DNA from: RI-242 sp038246255
GTDB taxonomy: Bacteria > Planctomycetota > UBA1135 > GCA-002686595
Direction of reading: 5' to 3'
Assembly: GCA_038246255.1 (NCBI GenBank)
Contig: JBBRWC010000006.1
Span: forward strand, 5,941-69,940
Length of the DNA: 64,000 nucleotides
The notes under the pieces are model-generated. The model saw only the letters and a program-made list of their open reading frames with translations, was not told the origin of the DNA and did not search any database. The position numbers were made by a program, and so were the translations under genes. Positions 33,602 through 42,192 of the stretch are shown piece by piece. How positions within the stretch are numbered: the stretch's first letter is position 1; each line of letters starts with the position of its first letter.

Positions 33602-34135
33602 TCACGCCCTGGGGGGCGTCGGGACGGTGCCGGGTGCCCACCAGGGGAAAGGCTCGCCGCTGAAACGGTGGACAAGGCGCCCCACAGCGCTCAGCACGAC
33701 GACCGCTCCGAGAATCGCCGCGATGTCGCGCGCGCCACCCATCAAGCCCGTCGCGACGATCAACGTGGTTGCACCCGCCGGCGGATGGCCGACGTCGAAG
33801 CGCGCCATCGCCGCGCCCGCCACCGCAAGGGCCACGGCCGCAGACACCACGGCGCGCCACGGTTCGGTGCTCAAAAGCCACGCTTCGTGCGCGACGACTC
33901 CCAGCGCAAGCGCGGCTAGCGTGCCCACCAGCGCGCCGATGCCATGCCCGAGGAAGGCGTTGCGCGGACAGGAAATGGGCGAGCGGGGTGCGTAGAAAAC
34001 GAGGAACGCGCTCGCGCCGATCGCGGGGAACAACAGCGGACTCGACACGGCCAGCGACAGGGCGCCGATGACGGCCATCGCAAGGCCGCAGCCGATGAAG
34101 CAGAGGGTGGCGGCGGCGGTGCGGTTGGCGGCCAT
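33602..34135 (-). CDS. HPP family integral membrane protein
   Basis: 177 residues from the ATG at 34135 with four transmembrane helices (about 8-27, 32-50, 65-85, 95-115) and a fifth hydrophobic stretch near 128-150. The namesake motif is present as DVGHPPAGATTLIVATGLMG. Another conserved piece is SPLLFPAIGASAFLVFYAP. HPP proteins have been linked to nitrite transport in cyanobacteria and chloroplasts, but most bacterial members are uncharacterised, often with C-terminal CBS domains that this one lacks. It lies between a GT4 gene and the outer-membrane barrel gene; no link to polysaccharide is evident. Confidence 0.85.
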   Translation of the reverse strand: MAANRTAAATLCFIGCGLAMAVIGALSLAVSSPLLFPAIGASAFLVFYAPRSPISCPRNAFLGHGIGALVGTLAALALGVVAHEAWLLSTEPWRAVVSAAVALAVAGAAMARFDVGHPPAGATTLIVATGLMGGARDIAAILGAVVVLSAVGRLVHRFSGEPFPWWAPGTVPTPPRA

Positions 34136-34229
34136 AGGGATCCTGGGCGACGTCGAAAGATGCGCAAATGCGCGAGCCGCGCCCAAGCGTATGTCACCGG
34201 GCGCGGCGGAGACCCCGCGCGGTGCATTG

Positions 34230-35510
34230 CTACGCGCTTCGAACCGGATGCGGCACACCGCTCGCCGCGACCTTCGCGTACAGGCGGAGCATGTGGTCGA
34301 TCTTGCGCTCCCAATCAAACTCGGCTTCAACACGCGCGCGGCCCGCGCGCCCCATCCTCTCGCGCAACGACGGATCACCGCCGAGGCGCTCCATCGCCGC
34401 CCGCAGCCCCGCGACAAACGTGTCGCGGCCCGTCGGCGCGACGAGGAACCCGCTCGCACCGTCCAGGTAGTCCGCGGGCCCGCCCCAATCGGTGGCAATC
34501 ACGGGCAATCCCGTGGCCATCGCTTCGAGCACGACGGCGCCACCGCACTCACGCAGGCTTGGCAACACGAGCGCATCACACTGCGCGAGGATGGCCGAAC
34601 ACTGCGTCTGGGAAACCTGTCCGTGGAAGCGCACGCGGGTGTCCAATCGGAGTTCCTTGGCGAGATCCGCGAGCGATTGGCGGACAGGTCCATCCCCCAC
34701 GATGTCCAGGTGGTACCCCGCGGGTGTGGCGGCGAGTGCGTGCAGCAAAAGATCGACACCCTTGAGCGCGATGAGGCGCCCCACGAACACAAAACCTGCG
34801 TCGCCCGGCGCGCGGGTCGGCGGCGCGGCGCGCGCAGGGAAGCGGCCAAGGTCCACGCCGTTCTCAACCAGCAGCTCGACCGGCGGCCCAAGGCCCGGCG
34901 GCAACGCGCGCCGGGTGCGTTCGTTGGCGACCAAAAGGAGCGCGGCGTCGCGCTTTCCGCGCACGAGTGCATTTGCGGCGCGCGCGGTGGCGCGGCCGGC
35001 GCTCACGAGGGCGCGCTCCAGGGGACTCTTGCGGCCCGCAAACGCCGGCGGAAAATCCATGCCGCCGTTCATCGGGCCGATGACCACCGGCGCACCAACG
35101 CCCACCATGCACGAGGGCTGCTTGGGCGAGACCGGCGTTGGTTCGTGAACAACGTGGATGCCAAACCGGTGCACGAGGTCGCGGGCCATGCGCCGCTGGA
35201 CGCGCGCGCCGAGCCACTGGATTCCAAACCCCACGGTGTACTCCGCGACACGCTCGGTCAGCGGACGACCCGCGCGGTGCAAAAAGCGCTGGGAGGCCAA
35301 GTCGGGTGCGAAATGCATGCGGTCCCGGTCTTCGGGGGCAAGCTCCAAGAGCTCGTCGCGCGTTCGTGCGTGGACGAGCAGATGCGCGTCGACGCCGCGC
35401 CGCCGCAGGCCGCGGAAGTGATGCCACGGCAGGATCGCTTCGCCCCCAAAGCGCGTGGAGGCGTTGGGCGCGACGATCAGAACACGCAGCGCTTGTTGGT
35501 CGAGCGGCAT
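34230..35510 (-). CDS. glycosyltransferase family 4
   Basis: 426 residues from the ATG at 35510. GT-B enzyme with N-terminal LRVLIVAPNASTRFGGEAIL, a central acceptor-domain segment VVIGPMNGGMDFPPAFAGR, then the donor domain: GFVFVGRLIALKGVDLLLHAL, HLDIVGDGPVRQSLADL and LPSLRECGGAVVLEAMATGLPV (EX7E region). It is complete. It marks the downstream edge of the polysaccharide gene region and is divergent from the NUDIX gene (69 bp between starts). Sugar and acceptor are unknown. Confidence 0.87.
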   Translation of the reverse strand: MPLDQQALRVLIVAPNASTRFGGEAILPWHHFRGLRRRGVDAHLLVHARTRDELLELAPEDRDRMHFAPDLASQRFLHRAGRPLTERVAEYTVGFGIQWLGARVQRRMARDLVHRFGIHVVHEPTPVSPKQPSCMVGVGAPVVIGPMNGGMDFPPAFAGRKSPLERALVSAGRATARAANALVRGKRDAALLLVANERTRRALPPGLGPPVELLVENGVDLGRFPARAAPPTRAPGDAGFVFVGRLIALKGVDLLLHALAATPAGYHLDIVGDGPVRQSLADLAKELRLDTRVRFHGQVSQTQCSAILAQCDALVLPSLRECGGAVVLEAMATGLPVIATDWGGPADYLDGASGFLVAPTGRDTFVAGLRAAMERLGGDPSLRERMGRAGRARVEAEFDWERKIDHMLRLYAKVAASGVPHPVRSA

Positions 35511-35579
35511 GGGGGCGCGGGGATCCTACCGCCCGGCCGCAGGGACCCGCGCGGATAGACTCGTGGCGCCCCGTACCCC

Positions 35580-36194
35580 GTGAAGCCGCCCCTTGATCCC
35601 GACTTTGTCGCCCGCCTGCGGGGCCACGCCGCCGGCCCCGAACACGCGCCCGACGCGGGCCTACAGCCGTTCGCACGCGCCGCCCTCGCCGCGCTCCTGC
35701 GTCCGCGCGCGGGGGAGCTCGAGCTGCTCCTGATGGTCCGCACGCGCCGCGACAACGACCGCTGGTCGGGTCAGGTGTGCATGCCCGGGGGGCGGGTCGA
35801 GCCCGAGGACGTGGACTTGATCGCCACCGCGCGCCGCGAGACACGCGAGGAACTGGGGTTTGATCCCGCGGACGCGGGGGAACTCGTGGGGCGACTGTCT
35901 CCGATCCGCGCGCGCGCCCGGGGCGGCCTTTTGCCGCTGGTGATCCAGCCGTATGTGTGGCTGGCCGAGCGCGACGTGGAAGCCCGCGTCGGGCCCGAGG
36001 CGGAGGACCACTTTTGGCTCCCCCTTTCCGCCGCCGCGCGCGGTGATCTGGACGGCACGCTGCGCCTGGTTGAAGCTGGCAGCACGTTCGTTCTGCCGAC
36101 GTGGACGTTTGCGGAACGCGTGGTGTGGGGGCTGACGCACCGGATGGCGTCGGAACTTCTCGACGTGGTCACGGCCGGTCGGAAAGAGCGGTGA
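35580..36194 (+). CDS. NUDIX hydrolase (NudL/CoA pyrophosphatase-like)
   Basis: 204 residues from the GTG at 35580. Hydrolyses nucleoside-diphosphate-linked compounds; the sequence around the NUDIX box (CMPGGRVEPEDVDLIATARR and ETREELGF) and the preceding WSGQVCMPGG match the CoA pyrophosphatase subgroup (consensus FPGGxxExxDxxxxxxAxREtxEE). The RTRRDNDRWSGQ stretch also resembles the UPF0035 signature of that subgroup. Substrate is therefore probably CoA or an acyl-CoA, but not certain. Its 3' end overlaps the 3' end of the convergent deacetylase gene by 26 bp. Confidence 0.85.
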   Translation: MKPPLDPDFVARLRGHAAGPEHAPDAGLQPFARAALAALLRPRAGELELLLMVRTRRDNDRWSGQVCMPGGRVEPEDVDLIATARRETREELGFDPADAGELVGRLSPIRARARGGLLPLVIQPYVWLAERDVEARVGPEAEDHFWLPLSAAARGDLDGTLRLVEAGSTFVLPTWTFAERVVWGLTHRMASELLDVVTAGRKER

Positions 36195-37086
36195 AGCTCG
36201 CGACGTGGGCCGCGAGGGTCGCGTCGATCGGCCGGGAGTAACCACCCCCCATCGTCCACACGAGCGGAAGACCCGCCGCGGCGCGCAGGACCGCGCGGTC
36301 CCGCTCCAAAAGGCCCCCGAGGGAGAGGTCGAGGCGCCCCAGATGGTCGGCACCAAGGGGATCGACTCCGCCCTGCACAAACACGAAGTCGGGGCGTTGG
36401 AGCGCAAAGGCTTCCGCGAGCGCTCCGTCCAGCGCCTGCGCGTACGCACGGTCCGTGGTGCCGTCGGCGAGGCCGACATCGAGGTCACTGGCCGCCTTGC
36501 GCGCGGGGAAGTTGCGCTCGCCGTGGAGCGACAGCGTGAACACCGCGGGATCGTTCGCGAAAATCGCCGCGGTTCCGTCCCCCTGGTGCACGTCCACATC
36601 GATCACCAGGATCCGCGCGGCCCGACCCGCATCCAGGACCGCGCGAGCCGCAACCGCGATGTCGTTGAAGGCGCAGTATCCCGCCCCGAAGTCCCGGTGG
36701 GCGTGGTGGGTGCCGCCCGCGAGAACGCCGGCGGTGCCGTACTCGAGCGCAAGAAACGCGGCTTCCAACGTCGCGCCCGTGCTGGCGAGGCAGCGCTGCA
36801 CCAGGGCCTCTGACCAGGGAAAGCCGAGCCGCCGCTGGGCCAAGGGGTCGACGTTGCCGAGCAGGAAGGTGTCGACGTAGACGGGATCGTGCGCACGCAC
36901 CAGCGCCACACGGGTTGCGGGGGTTGCTGCGCGGATGTGTGCGAAGTCGCGCGTGCGAAGTCGCCCACGCAGGTCCGCGTACTTCCCCATGGGGAACGGG
37001 TGCCCTGCGGGGAGGGTCACGCAATAGTCGTCGCAGTGCACCAGTTGCACGGGGGTCCACGGTAACCGCCGCGGCCCCGCGCGCAC
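36169..37086 (-). CDS. histone deacetylase-fold hydrolase
   Basis: 305 residues starting near GTG 37086. Zn-dependent amidohydrolase of the arginase/HDAC fold. In bacteria these deacetylate acetylated proteins (AcuC), acetylpolyamines or other amides. Visible motifs: LAGGTHHAHRDFGAGYCAFN, DVDVHQGDGTAAIF (Zn-binding Asp and His), SLHGERNFP, FVFVQGGVDPLGADHLGRLD (second Zn Asp) and GGGYSR with the catalytic Tyr. The order and the KYADLRGRL N-terminus resemble the class I/AcuC-like bacterial group. No acs or acetoin genes are nearby, so the substrate is open. The gene is convergent with the NUDIX gene. Confidence 0.88.
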   Translation of the reverse strand: MRAGPRRLPWTPVQLVHCDDYCVTLPAGHPFPMGKYADLRGRLRTRDFAHIRAATPATRVALVRAHDPVYVDTFLLGNVDPLAQRRLGFPWSEALVQRCLASTGATLEAAFLALEYGTAGVLAGGTHHAHRDFGAGYCAFNDIAVAARAVLDAGRAARILVIDVDVHQGDGTAAIFANDPAVFTLSLHGERNFPARKAASDLDVGLADGTTDRAYAQALDGALAEAFALQRPDFVFVQGGVDPLGADHLGRLDLSLGGLLERDRAVLRAAAGLPLVWTMGGGYSRPIDATLAAHVASFTALSDRP

Positions 37087-37286
37087 ACCGACGTTGTTCC
37101 TGCTGAAGGCTCAACTTGCGCGCTTAGAGCGCGGCAAGGGCATCGAACCTGCGACATGTCGGCCCAAAAGATGAAACCGGCACTGTGAGGATGGCGAAGC
37201 TCACACCAGAGCCTTCTGGCAGCCCCGTAAGCCGCCGTGTCCTGAATCAAGCCCTGGCCCACTAGCCCGCTGGTCCCCTGGCCTAG

Positions 37287-37328
37287 CGGGCCATCGGCCC
37301 GGGGACCTCCGCCCGAGCCGATGGCCCG
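37287..37328 (+). promoter_or_regulatory. 12-bp inverted repeat upstream of the fasciclin gene
   Basis: cgggccatcggc (37287-37298) and gccgatggcccg (37317-37328) are perfect inverted arms separated by 18 bp. If translation starts at ATG 37366 this lies just upstream and could be an operator or a leader hairpin. The right arm contains the alternative ATG at 37321, which the hairpin would occlude. Confidence 0.4.
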
Positions 37329-37365
37329 GCTCCGGACCCGCACAACCCACGACGAAACCAACACC

Positions 37366-38700
37366 ATGGGAACCATCCACCGCACCCTGCTGCTGCCCGC
37401 GCTGGCCGGAGCATTCCTCTTCGCCGCCTGTTCCGACGACGACGACGACAAGCCCACACCGACGATCACCGCCGCACTTCCCGTCCTCGGACTCGACACA
37501 CTCGCGACGGCGGTCGCGGCTGCCGGACTCGACGGCGACCTCGCCGGGACCGGTCCGTTCACCCTCTACGCCCCGACCGACGCGGCTTTCGCCGCACTTC
37601 CCGACGGCGTGCTGGATTCGCTGCTCCTGCCCCAAAACCAACAGGCGCTGATCGACGTTTTGCTCTACCACGTTGTTCCCGACGCGGTCAGCATCGCCGA
37701 CGCGGCCGCCATGGAATCGGACACCACCCTGAGCGGTCCCGACATCCTGATCGACACGCTGGACGCCGAGCTCTACATCAACAACGCCCGCGTACTTGAT
37801 GGCGACAACGTCGCGTCCAACGGGATCATCCACACGATCGACCAGGTGCTGCTGCCCCCGGCCGACATCTTCGCCACGTTGACCGGCCGCGGTTTCGAAA
37901 CGCTGACGATGGCGATCACCGCAGCCGACCTGGAAACGACGCTCACAGCTCCCGGTGATTACACCCTGCTCGCCCCCACGGATGCGGCGTTCGTTGCCCT
38001 CGGCCAGGTGACTGTCGACTTCCTGCTCGACCCCATCAACCAGGCGGAATTGCAAGCAGTCCTCGGTTACCACCTGATCAACCAGCGTGCGACCGCCAGC
38101 GATGCGCTGACGGTGGAGCTCGTCGAGACGTCGCAGGGCCAAAACGTGCTCTTCAGCTTCGAAGCGGGCCAGTTGCGAGTCAACGGCATCCCGATCACAC
38201 ACTTCAACATCCCGTGCACGAACGGGATCATCCACGTCGTCGACACCGTCATCGAAGCGCCCGTCACGATCGCGCAGACCGCGGTCGCGGCGGGATTGAG
38301 CACTCTGGTCACCGCGCTCGACGCAGCCGGCTTGACGGCCACCTTTGCCGACGCAGCAGCGGGTCCCTTCACGGTCTTCGCGCCCACGAACGCGGCCTTC
38401 GACGCGCTTCCCGCCGGCGTCCTCAACCAGCTCCTCGACCCCATCAACCAGCCGGTCTTGATCGATGTGCTCCAGTACCACGTCGTGCTCACCGAGTACA
38501 CCGCTGCGGGGGTCGTCGCCGCGTCGGGCACGGGCCTCACGACGCTCGAGGGCAGCAGCCTCACGATCGCCACCGGCGGCGGTGACGTCACGGTGGACGG
38601 CAACACGCTCGGCTCGCTGAATGTGCTTGCCTCGAACGGCATCATCCACACGATCGGTGGCGTTTTGCTGCCCCCGGGCGCGATCGCCGCGTTGCAGTGA
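37366..38700 (+). CDS. lipoprotein with three fasciclin (FAS1) domains
   Basis: 444 residues from the ATG at 37366. A lipoprotein signal ends at the lipobox FLFAAC, followed by a run of five Asp and a short linker. Three FAS1 repeats of about 130 residues follow (about 35-165, 166-295, 296-440). Each has an H1-like box (GPFTLYAPTDAAFAALP; GDYTLLAPTDAAFVAL; GPFTVFAPTNAAFDALP), a YH motif (LLYHVV; LGYHLI; LQYHVV) and an H2-like box (SNGIIHTIDQVLLPP and variants). FAS1 proteins mediate adhesion to cells, matrix or glycans. The Asp run after Cys may affect membrane sorting. Some repeat residues are near-identical, indicating internal duplication. A long antisense frame (37201-38703) is an artefact. 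Confidence 0.9.
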   Translation: MGTIHRTLLLPALAGAFLFAACSDDDDDKPTPTITAALPVLGLDTLATAVAAAGLDGDLAGTGPFTLYAPTDAAFAALPDGVLDSLLLPQNQQALIDVLLYHVVPDAVSIADAAAMESDTTLSGPDILIDTLDAELYINNARVLDGDNVASNGIIHTIDQVLLPPADIFATLTGRGFETLTMAITAADLETTLTAPGDYTLLAPTDAAFVALGQVTVDFLLDPINQAELQAVLGYHLINQRATASDALTVELVETSQGQNVLFSFEAGQLRVNGIPITHFNIPCTNGIIHVVDTVIEAPVTIAQTAVAAGLSTLVTALDAAGLTATFADAAAGPFTVFAPTNAAFDALPAGVLNQLLDPINQPVLIDVLQYHVVLTEYTAAGVVAASGTGLTTLEGSSLTIATGGGDVTVDGNTLGSLNVLASNGIIHTIGGVLLPPGAIAALQ

Positions 38701-38821
38701 CACCGCGGTGAAGCAGTGTGGTGAGCGCCTCCGGGCGCGCGCCGAAAGCCTGCGCGCCCCGTCGAGCCTCGCGCTCGGCGGGGCGCGCTGCGCTAGCGCA
38801 AGCGCCGCGTGAGCGAGCCTA

Positions 38822-41800
38822 TCAGGCCGTCACGGCAACAACGCCGATGACGAGCGGCTCGCCGTCGAGCTCGGCCTTCGCCACGTGCATGTCCCCCTCC
38901 GGCGGACCGAACGCGACGTGCCGGGCGAGGACTTCCGCGGCGATGTAGGCGGCGTGCACCGCCATCGCGCCAAGCACGCGCTCACCCCCCATCACACGCA
39001 GTTCCACCTGGTCCGAAACCGCGAGGCCCGAGCCCTTACGCGCGTCGTTGACCAGACGCACCACGTCCCGCGCAAGCCCTTCGAGCTCGAGCTCAGGAGT
39101 CAGCGCAACATCGAGGGCGACGAGGGTGTCGTTCGATGGCAACGCCGCGACGAGCACGTCCTTGGTCGCCGACTTCGCCCGCAGGACGAGCTCGAAGTCA
39201 CCCGCGGGGTCGAGCACCTCGCCGGCGAGCTCGACCCGCCCGTCGGCGGTCTGCCGCCAAGCACCCGCGCGCGCCGCGGCGAGCACGTCTTTCATCCGGC
39301 CGCCAAGGCGCGGCCCGGCGACACGTGCGTTGACCTTGAGCTCGAACTGGCCGAGGTCTGCTAGGGATTCGCGGGTAGCGACGTGTTTGACGTTGACCTC
39401 GTCGCGCAACAGGTCAAAGTGCGGCTCGAGCCGTGATGCCCCAGGCCCGGCGACGGTCAGGCTCGACAGGGGCAGCCGCACGCGCAGTTTGCGCTCCTCG
39501 CGCAGAGACAACGCCACCGAACACACCGCGCGTACGCGGTCCATGTCCGCGACGAGCTCGGGATCGCGCGGCAGCGCCTGCGCGTCCGGCCAGGGTTCAA
39601 GGTGGACACTGCCCGCGCCGCCGAGGACCCGCCACAGCTCGTCCGCGAGGAACGGCAACAACGGCGCCACCGCGCGGCTCAGCGTCGACAGCGCCGTGTA
39701 GAGCACGTCGTACGCCGCCTGCTTGGTCGCGGTGGGAAGTCCGGCCTCGACCGGCGCCCAAAAACGCTCGCGGCTGCGCCGAATGAACCAGTTGTTGAGC
39801 GCGTCGAGGAATCCGCGGACCTCCGCGCACGCCGCCGGGATGTCGTAGGCGTCGAAGGCGCGCTCCATGCGCTCAACCAGCACGCGGGTTTTGGCCAGCG
39901 CGTAACGATCCAGGGGCGCCGCGGCGTCGCCGACCGCGCGCGCGCGCACGCCGTCGGCGTTTGCGTAGAGCGTGAAGAAGTGCGCGGCGCTCCAGATCGG
40001 CTTTTGCACGAGGCGCGCGACCTCGGCGAACTCCGCGCCCGACTTGGAGATCGCAAGGTCTCCGCCGCGCAGGATCGGCGCCGACATGAAGTACCAGCGC
40101 AGGGCGTCCGAGCCGTAGCGGTCGAAAACCTCGTCGGGCGGCGGGTAGTTGCGCAGGCGTTTCGAGAGCTTCTGCCCGTCCTCGGCGACCACGACCCCGT
40201 GGCAGATGACGTTCTTGAAGGGCGGTTTGTCGAACAGCGCGGTGCCCAGCACCATGAGCGTGTAGAACCAGCCGCGGGTCTGCGCCACGTACTCCACGAT
40301 GAAGTCCGCAGGGAAGTGGTCCTCGAACCAGTCCTTGTTCTCGAACGGGTAGTGGACCTGGGCGAAGGGCATCGACCCCGATTCGAACCAGCAGTCCAGC
40401 ACGTCTTCGACCCGCCGCATCGTGCTTTTGCCGGTCGGGTCGTCCGGGTTAGGACGGGTTAGAAGATCGATGTGCGGTCGGTGCAAGTCGGTGGGCCGCA
40501 CGCCGAAGTCGCGCTCGAGCTCGTCTAAACTGCCGTACACGTCGATCCGCGGGTAACGGTCGTCGTCGCTCTTCCACACGGGGATCGGCGTGCCCCAAAA
40601 GCGGTTGCGACTGATGGACCAGTCGCGCGCACCTTCGAGCCATTTGCCGAACTGGCCGTCGCGGACGTGGTCTGGCACCCAGTGGATGCGCTGGTTGAGC
40701 TCGACCATGCGCGCGCGCAAGCGCGTGACCTCCACGTACCACGAGCCCATGGCGCGGTAGATCAAAGGCTCGTCGGTGCGCCAACAGTGGGGATAGTTGT
40801 GGACGATCTGCTCGTGGCGCAGAACGAGTCCGCGCGCTTTCAGCGCTTGGGCGATCGGCTTGTTGGTCTCGAAAACCTGCATGCCGACGTAATCGGGGAT
40901 CTCAACCGTAAAACGGCCCTTTTCGTCGACGGGGCAGACGAGTTGGATGCCGTGGGCCTCGCACACTCGCTGGTCGTCCTCGCCAAAGCCGGGCGCCAGG
41001 TGCACCACGCCGGTGCCGTCCTCGGTCGACACGAAGTCCGCCGCAAGCACGACGTGGCAACCCGTGCGCCCCGCGAAGTAGGCAAAGGGTGGTGTGTAGG
41101 CGCGCCCGACGAGTTCGTGGCCCGCAAGCCGGCGCACCTCGTTCGCGCCCTCGAGTTCCTTCGCGTAACGCCCCGCGGCGGCGGCCGCCATGACGATGCC
41201 GCGGCCGTCGAGCTCCCAAACGGCGTACTCGATATCCGCGCCCACCGCGGCAGCGAGGTTCGAGGGCAGCGTCCAGGGAGTTGTGGTCCACACAACGAGG
41301 TCGAGCGGCAGCCCATCCCCCGCCCGCGGCACGAGCGGCAGCCGGACGGTGAGCGCGGGATCCGTGCGCTCGCGATAACTGTTGTCGAGCCGCGTTTCGA
41401 AGTTGGAAACCGGCGTTTCCGCGGCCCACGAGTACGGCATCACGCGGAAACCCTCGTAAACGAGGCCCCGCTCGTACAGGGTTTTGAAAGCCCAAAGGAC
41501 ACTCTCCATGTAGGAGCGGTCCATGGTTTTGTAGTCGTTGTCGAAATCGACCCAGCGTCCAAGGCGCGTCACCTGGCGGCGCCACTCCTGGGTGTACTTG
41601 AGGACGGATGTTCTGCAATGCGCGTTGAAAGCGCCGATGCCGTACGCCTGGATCGCGGCGCGGCCCTGCACACCGAGTTCGCGCTCAGCTTCCATCTCCG
41701 CGGGCAATCCGTGACAATCCCAGCCGAAACGGCGCTCGACGCGGCGCCCGCGCATCGTCTGGTAGCGCGGAACCACGTCCTTCACATAGGCAGTGAGGAG

Positions 41801-41998
41801 GTGGCCGTAATGCGGCAGTCCGTTCGCAAACGGCGGGCCGTCGTAGAACACGAACTCGTTTTTGCCCTTGGGCCGGGCGTCCACCGATGCCTGGAACGTC
41901 CCGCTCTGTTCCCAGCGGGCGAGGACGGCGCGCTCGATCGCGGGGAAATCGGGGTCGGAGCAGAGCTCCGGGTACGGTCGGCTCGGGTTCGTGCTCAT
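38822..41998 (-). CDS. ileS: isoleucyl-tRNA synthetase
   Basis: Charges tRNA-Ile. 1058 residues, the long form. Class I signatures: the HIGH box variant in GPPFANGLPHYGHLLTAYVKD (PHYGH) near residue 55 and KLSKRLRNY (KMSKS variant). The editing domain lies between them, and the tryptophan-rich connective segment FWGTPIPVWK is clear. The C-terminus (ELEGLARDVVRLVNDARK) matches the eukaryote-like type 2 IleRS with a DUF5915-like tail instead of the Cys4 zinc finger. From general knowledge, that type is often less sensitive to mupirocin. The gene is convergent with the fasciclin gene; a short palindrome (tgcgctagcgca, 38789-38800) lies between them. Confidence 0.95.
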   Translation of the reverse strand: MSTNPSRPYPELCSDPDFPAIERAVLARWEQSGTFQASVDARPKGKNEFVFYDGPPFANGLPHYGHLLTAYVKDVVPRYQTMRGRRVERRFGWDCHGLPAEMEAERELGVQGRAAIQAYGIGAFNAHCRTSVLKYTQEWRRQVTRLGRWVDFDNDYKTMDRSYMESVLWAFKTLYERGLVYEGFRVMPYSWAAETPVSNFETRLDNSYRERTDPALTVRLPLVPRAGDGLPLDLVVWTTTPWTLPSNLAAAVGADIEYAVWELDGRGIVMAAAAAGRYAKELEGANEVRRLAGHELVGRAYTPPFAYFAGRTGCHVVLAADFVSTEDGTGVVHLAPGFGEDDQRVCEAHGIQLVCPVDEKGRFTVEIPDYVGMQVFETNKPIAQALKARGLVLRHEQIVHNYPHCWRTDEPLIYRAMGSWYVEVTRLRARMVELNQRIHWVPDHVRDGQFGKWLEGARDWSISRNRFWGTPIPVWKSDDDRYPRIDVYGSLDELERDFGVRPTDLHRPHIDLLTRPNPDDPTGKSTMRRVEDVLDCWFESGSMPFAQVHYPFENKDWFEDHFPADFIVEYVAQTRGWFYTLMVLGTALFDKPPFKNVICHGVVVAEDGQKLSKRLRNYPPPDEVFDRYGSDALRWYFMSAPILRGGDLAISKSGAEFAEVARLVQKPIWSAAHFFTLYANADGVRARAVGDAAAPLDRYALAKTRVLVERMERAFDAYDIPAACAEVRGFLDALNNWFIRRSRERFWAPVEAGLPTATKQAAYDVLYTALSTLSRAVAPLLPFLADELWRVLGGAGSVHLEPWPDAQALPRDPELVADMDRVRAVCSVALSLREERKLRVRLPLSSLTVAGPGASRLEPHFDLLRDEVNVKHVATRESLADLGQFELKVNARVAGPRLGGRMKDVLAAARAGAWRQTADGRVELAGEVLDPAGDFELVLRAKSATKDVLVAALPSNDTLVALDVALTPELELEGLARDVVRLVNDARKGSGLAVSDQVELRVMGGERVLGAMAVHAAYIAAEVLARHVAFGPPEGDMHVAKAELDGEPLVIGVVAVTA

Positions 41999-42192
41999 GT
42001 TTTTCCCGCGGTGCGCTCGCGCGTGGGCGCCGACCAGCGGACGGAGTGTAGCGGGCTGGGCACCCGACCGGATCCTCGGGGGTGGGCGCGGGCGTCGACA
42101 CGCCTTGTTCCGTTGGCAGTTGAGCTCGGCTTGGAGCCACCCTTTGCGCCGTTCGCTTGACCCGGGTACCGCGTGGCGGGGACGATGTCGCC

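Noticed and set aside
37201..38703. 500-codon minus-strand frame opposite the fasciclin gene
   Set aside because: Reads as repetitive Arg/Gly/Asp/Glu sequence; the plus strand encodes three clear FAS1 domains.
38701..38821. Bidirectional terminator between the fasciclin gene and ileS
   Set aside because: The palindrome tgcgctagcgca is short and has no T-run on either side; not enough to call a terminator.
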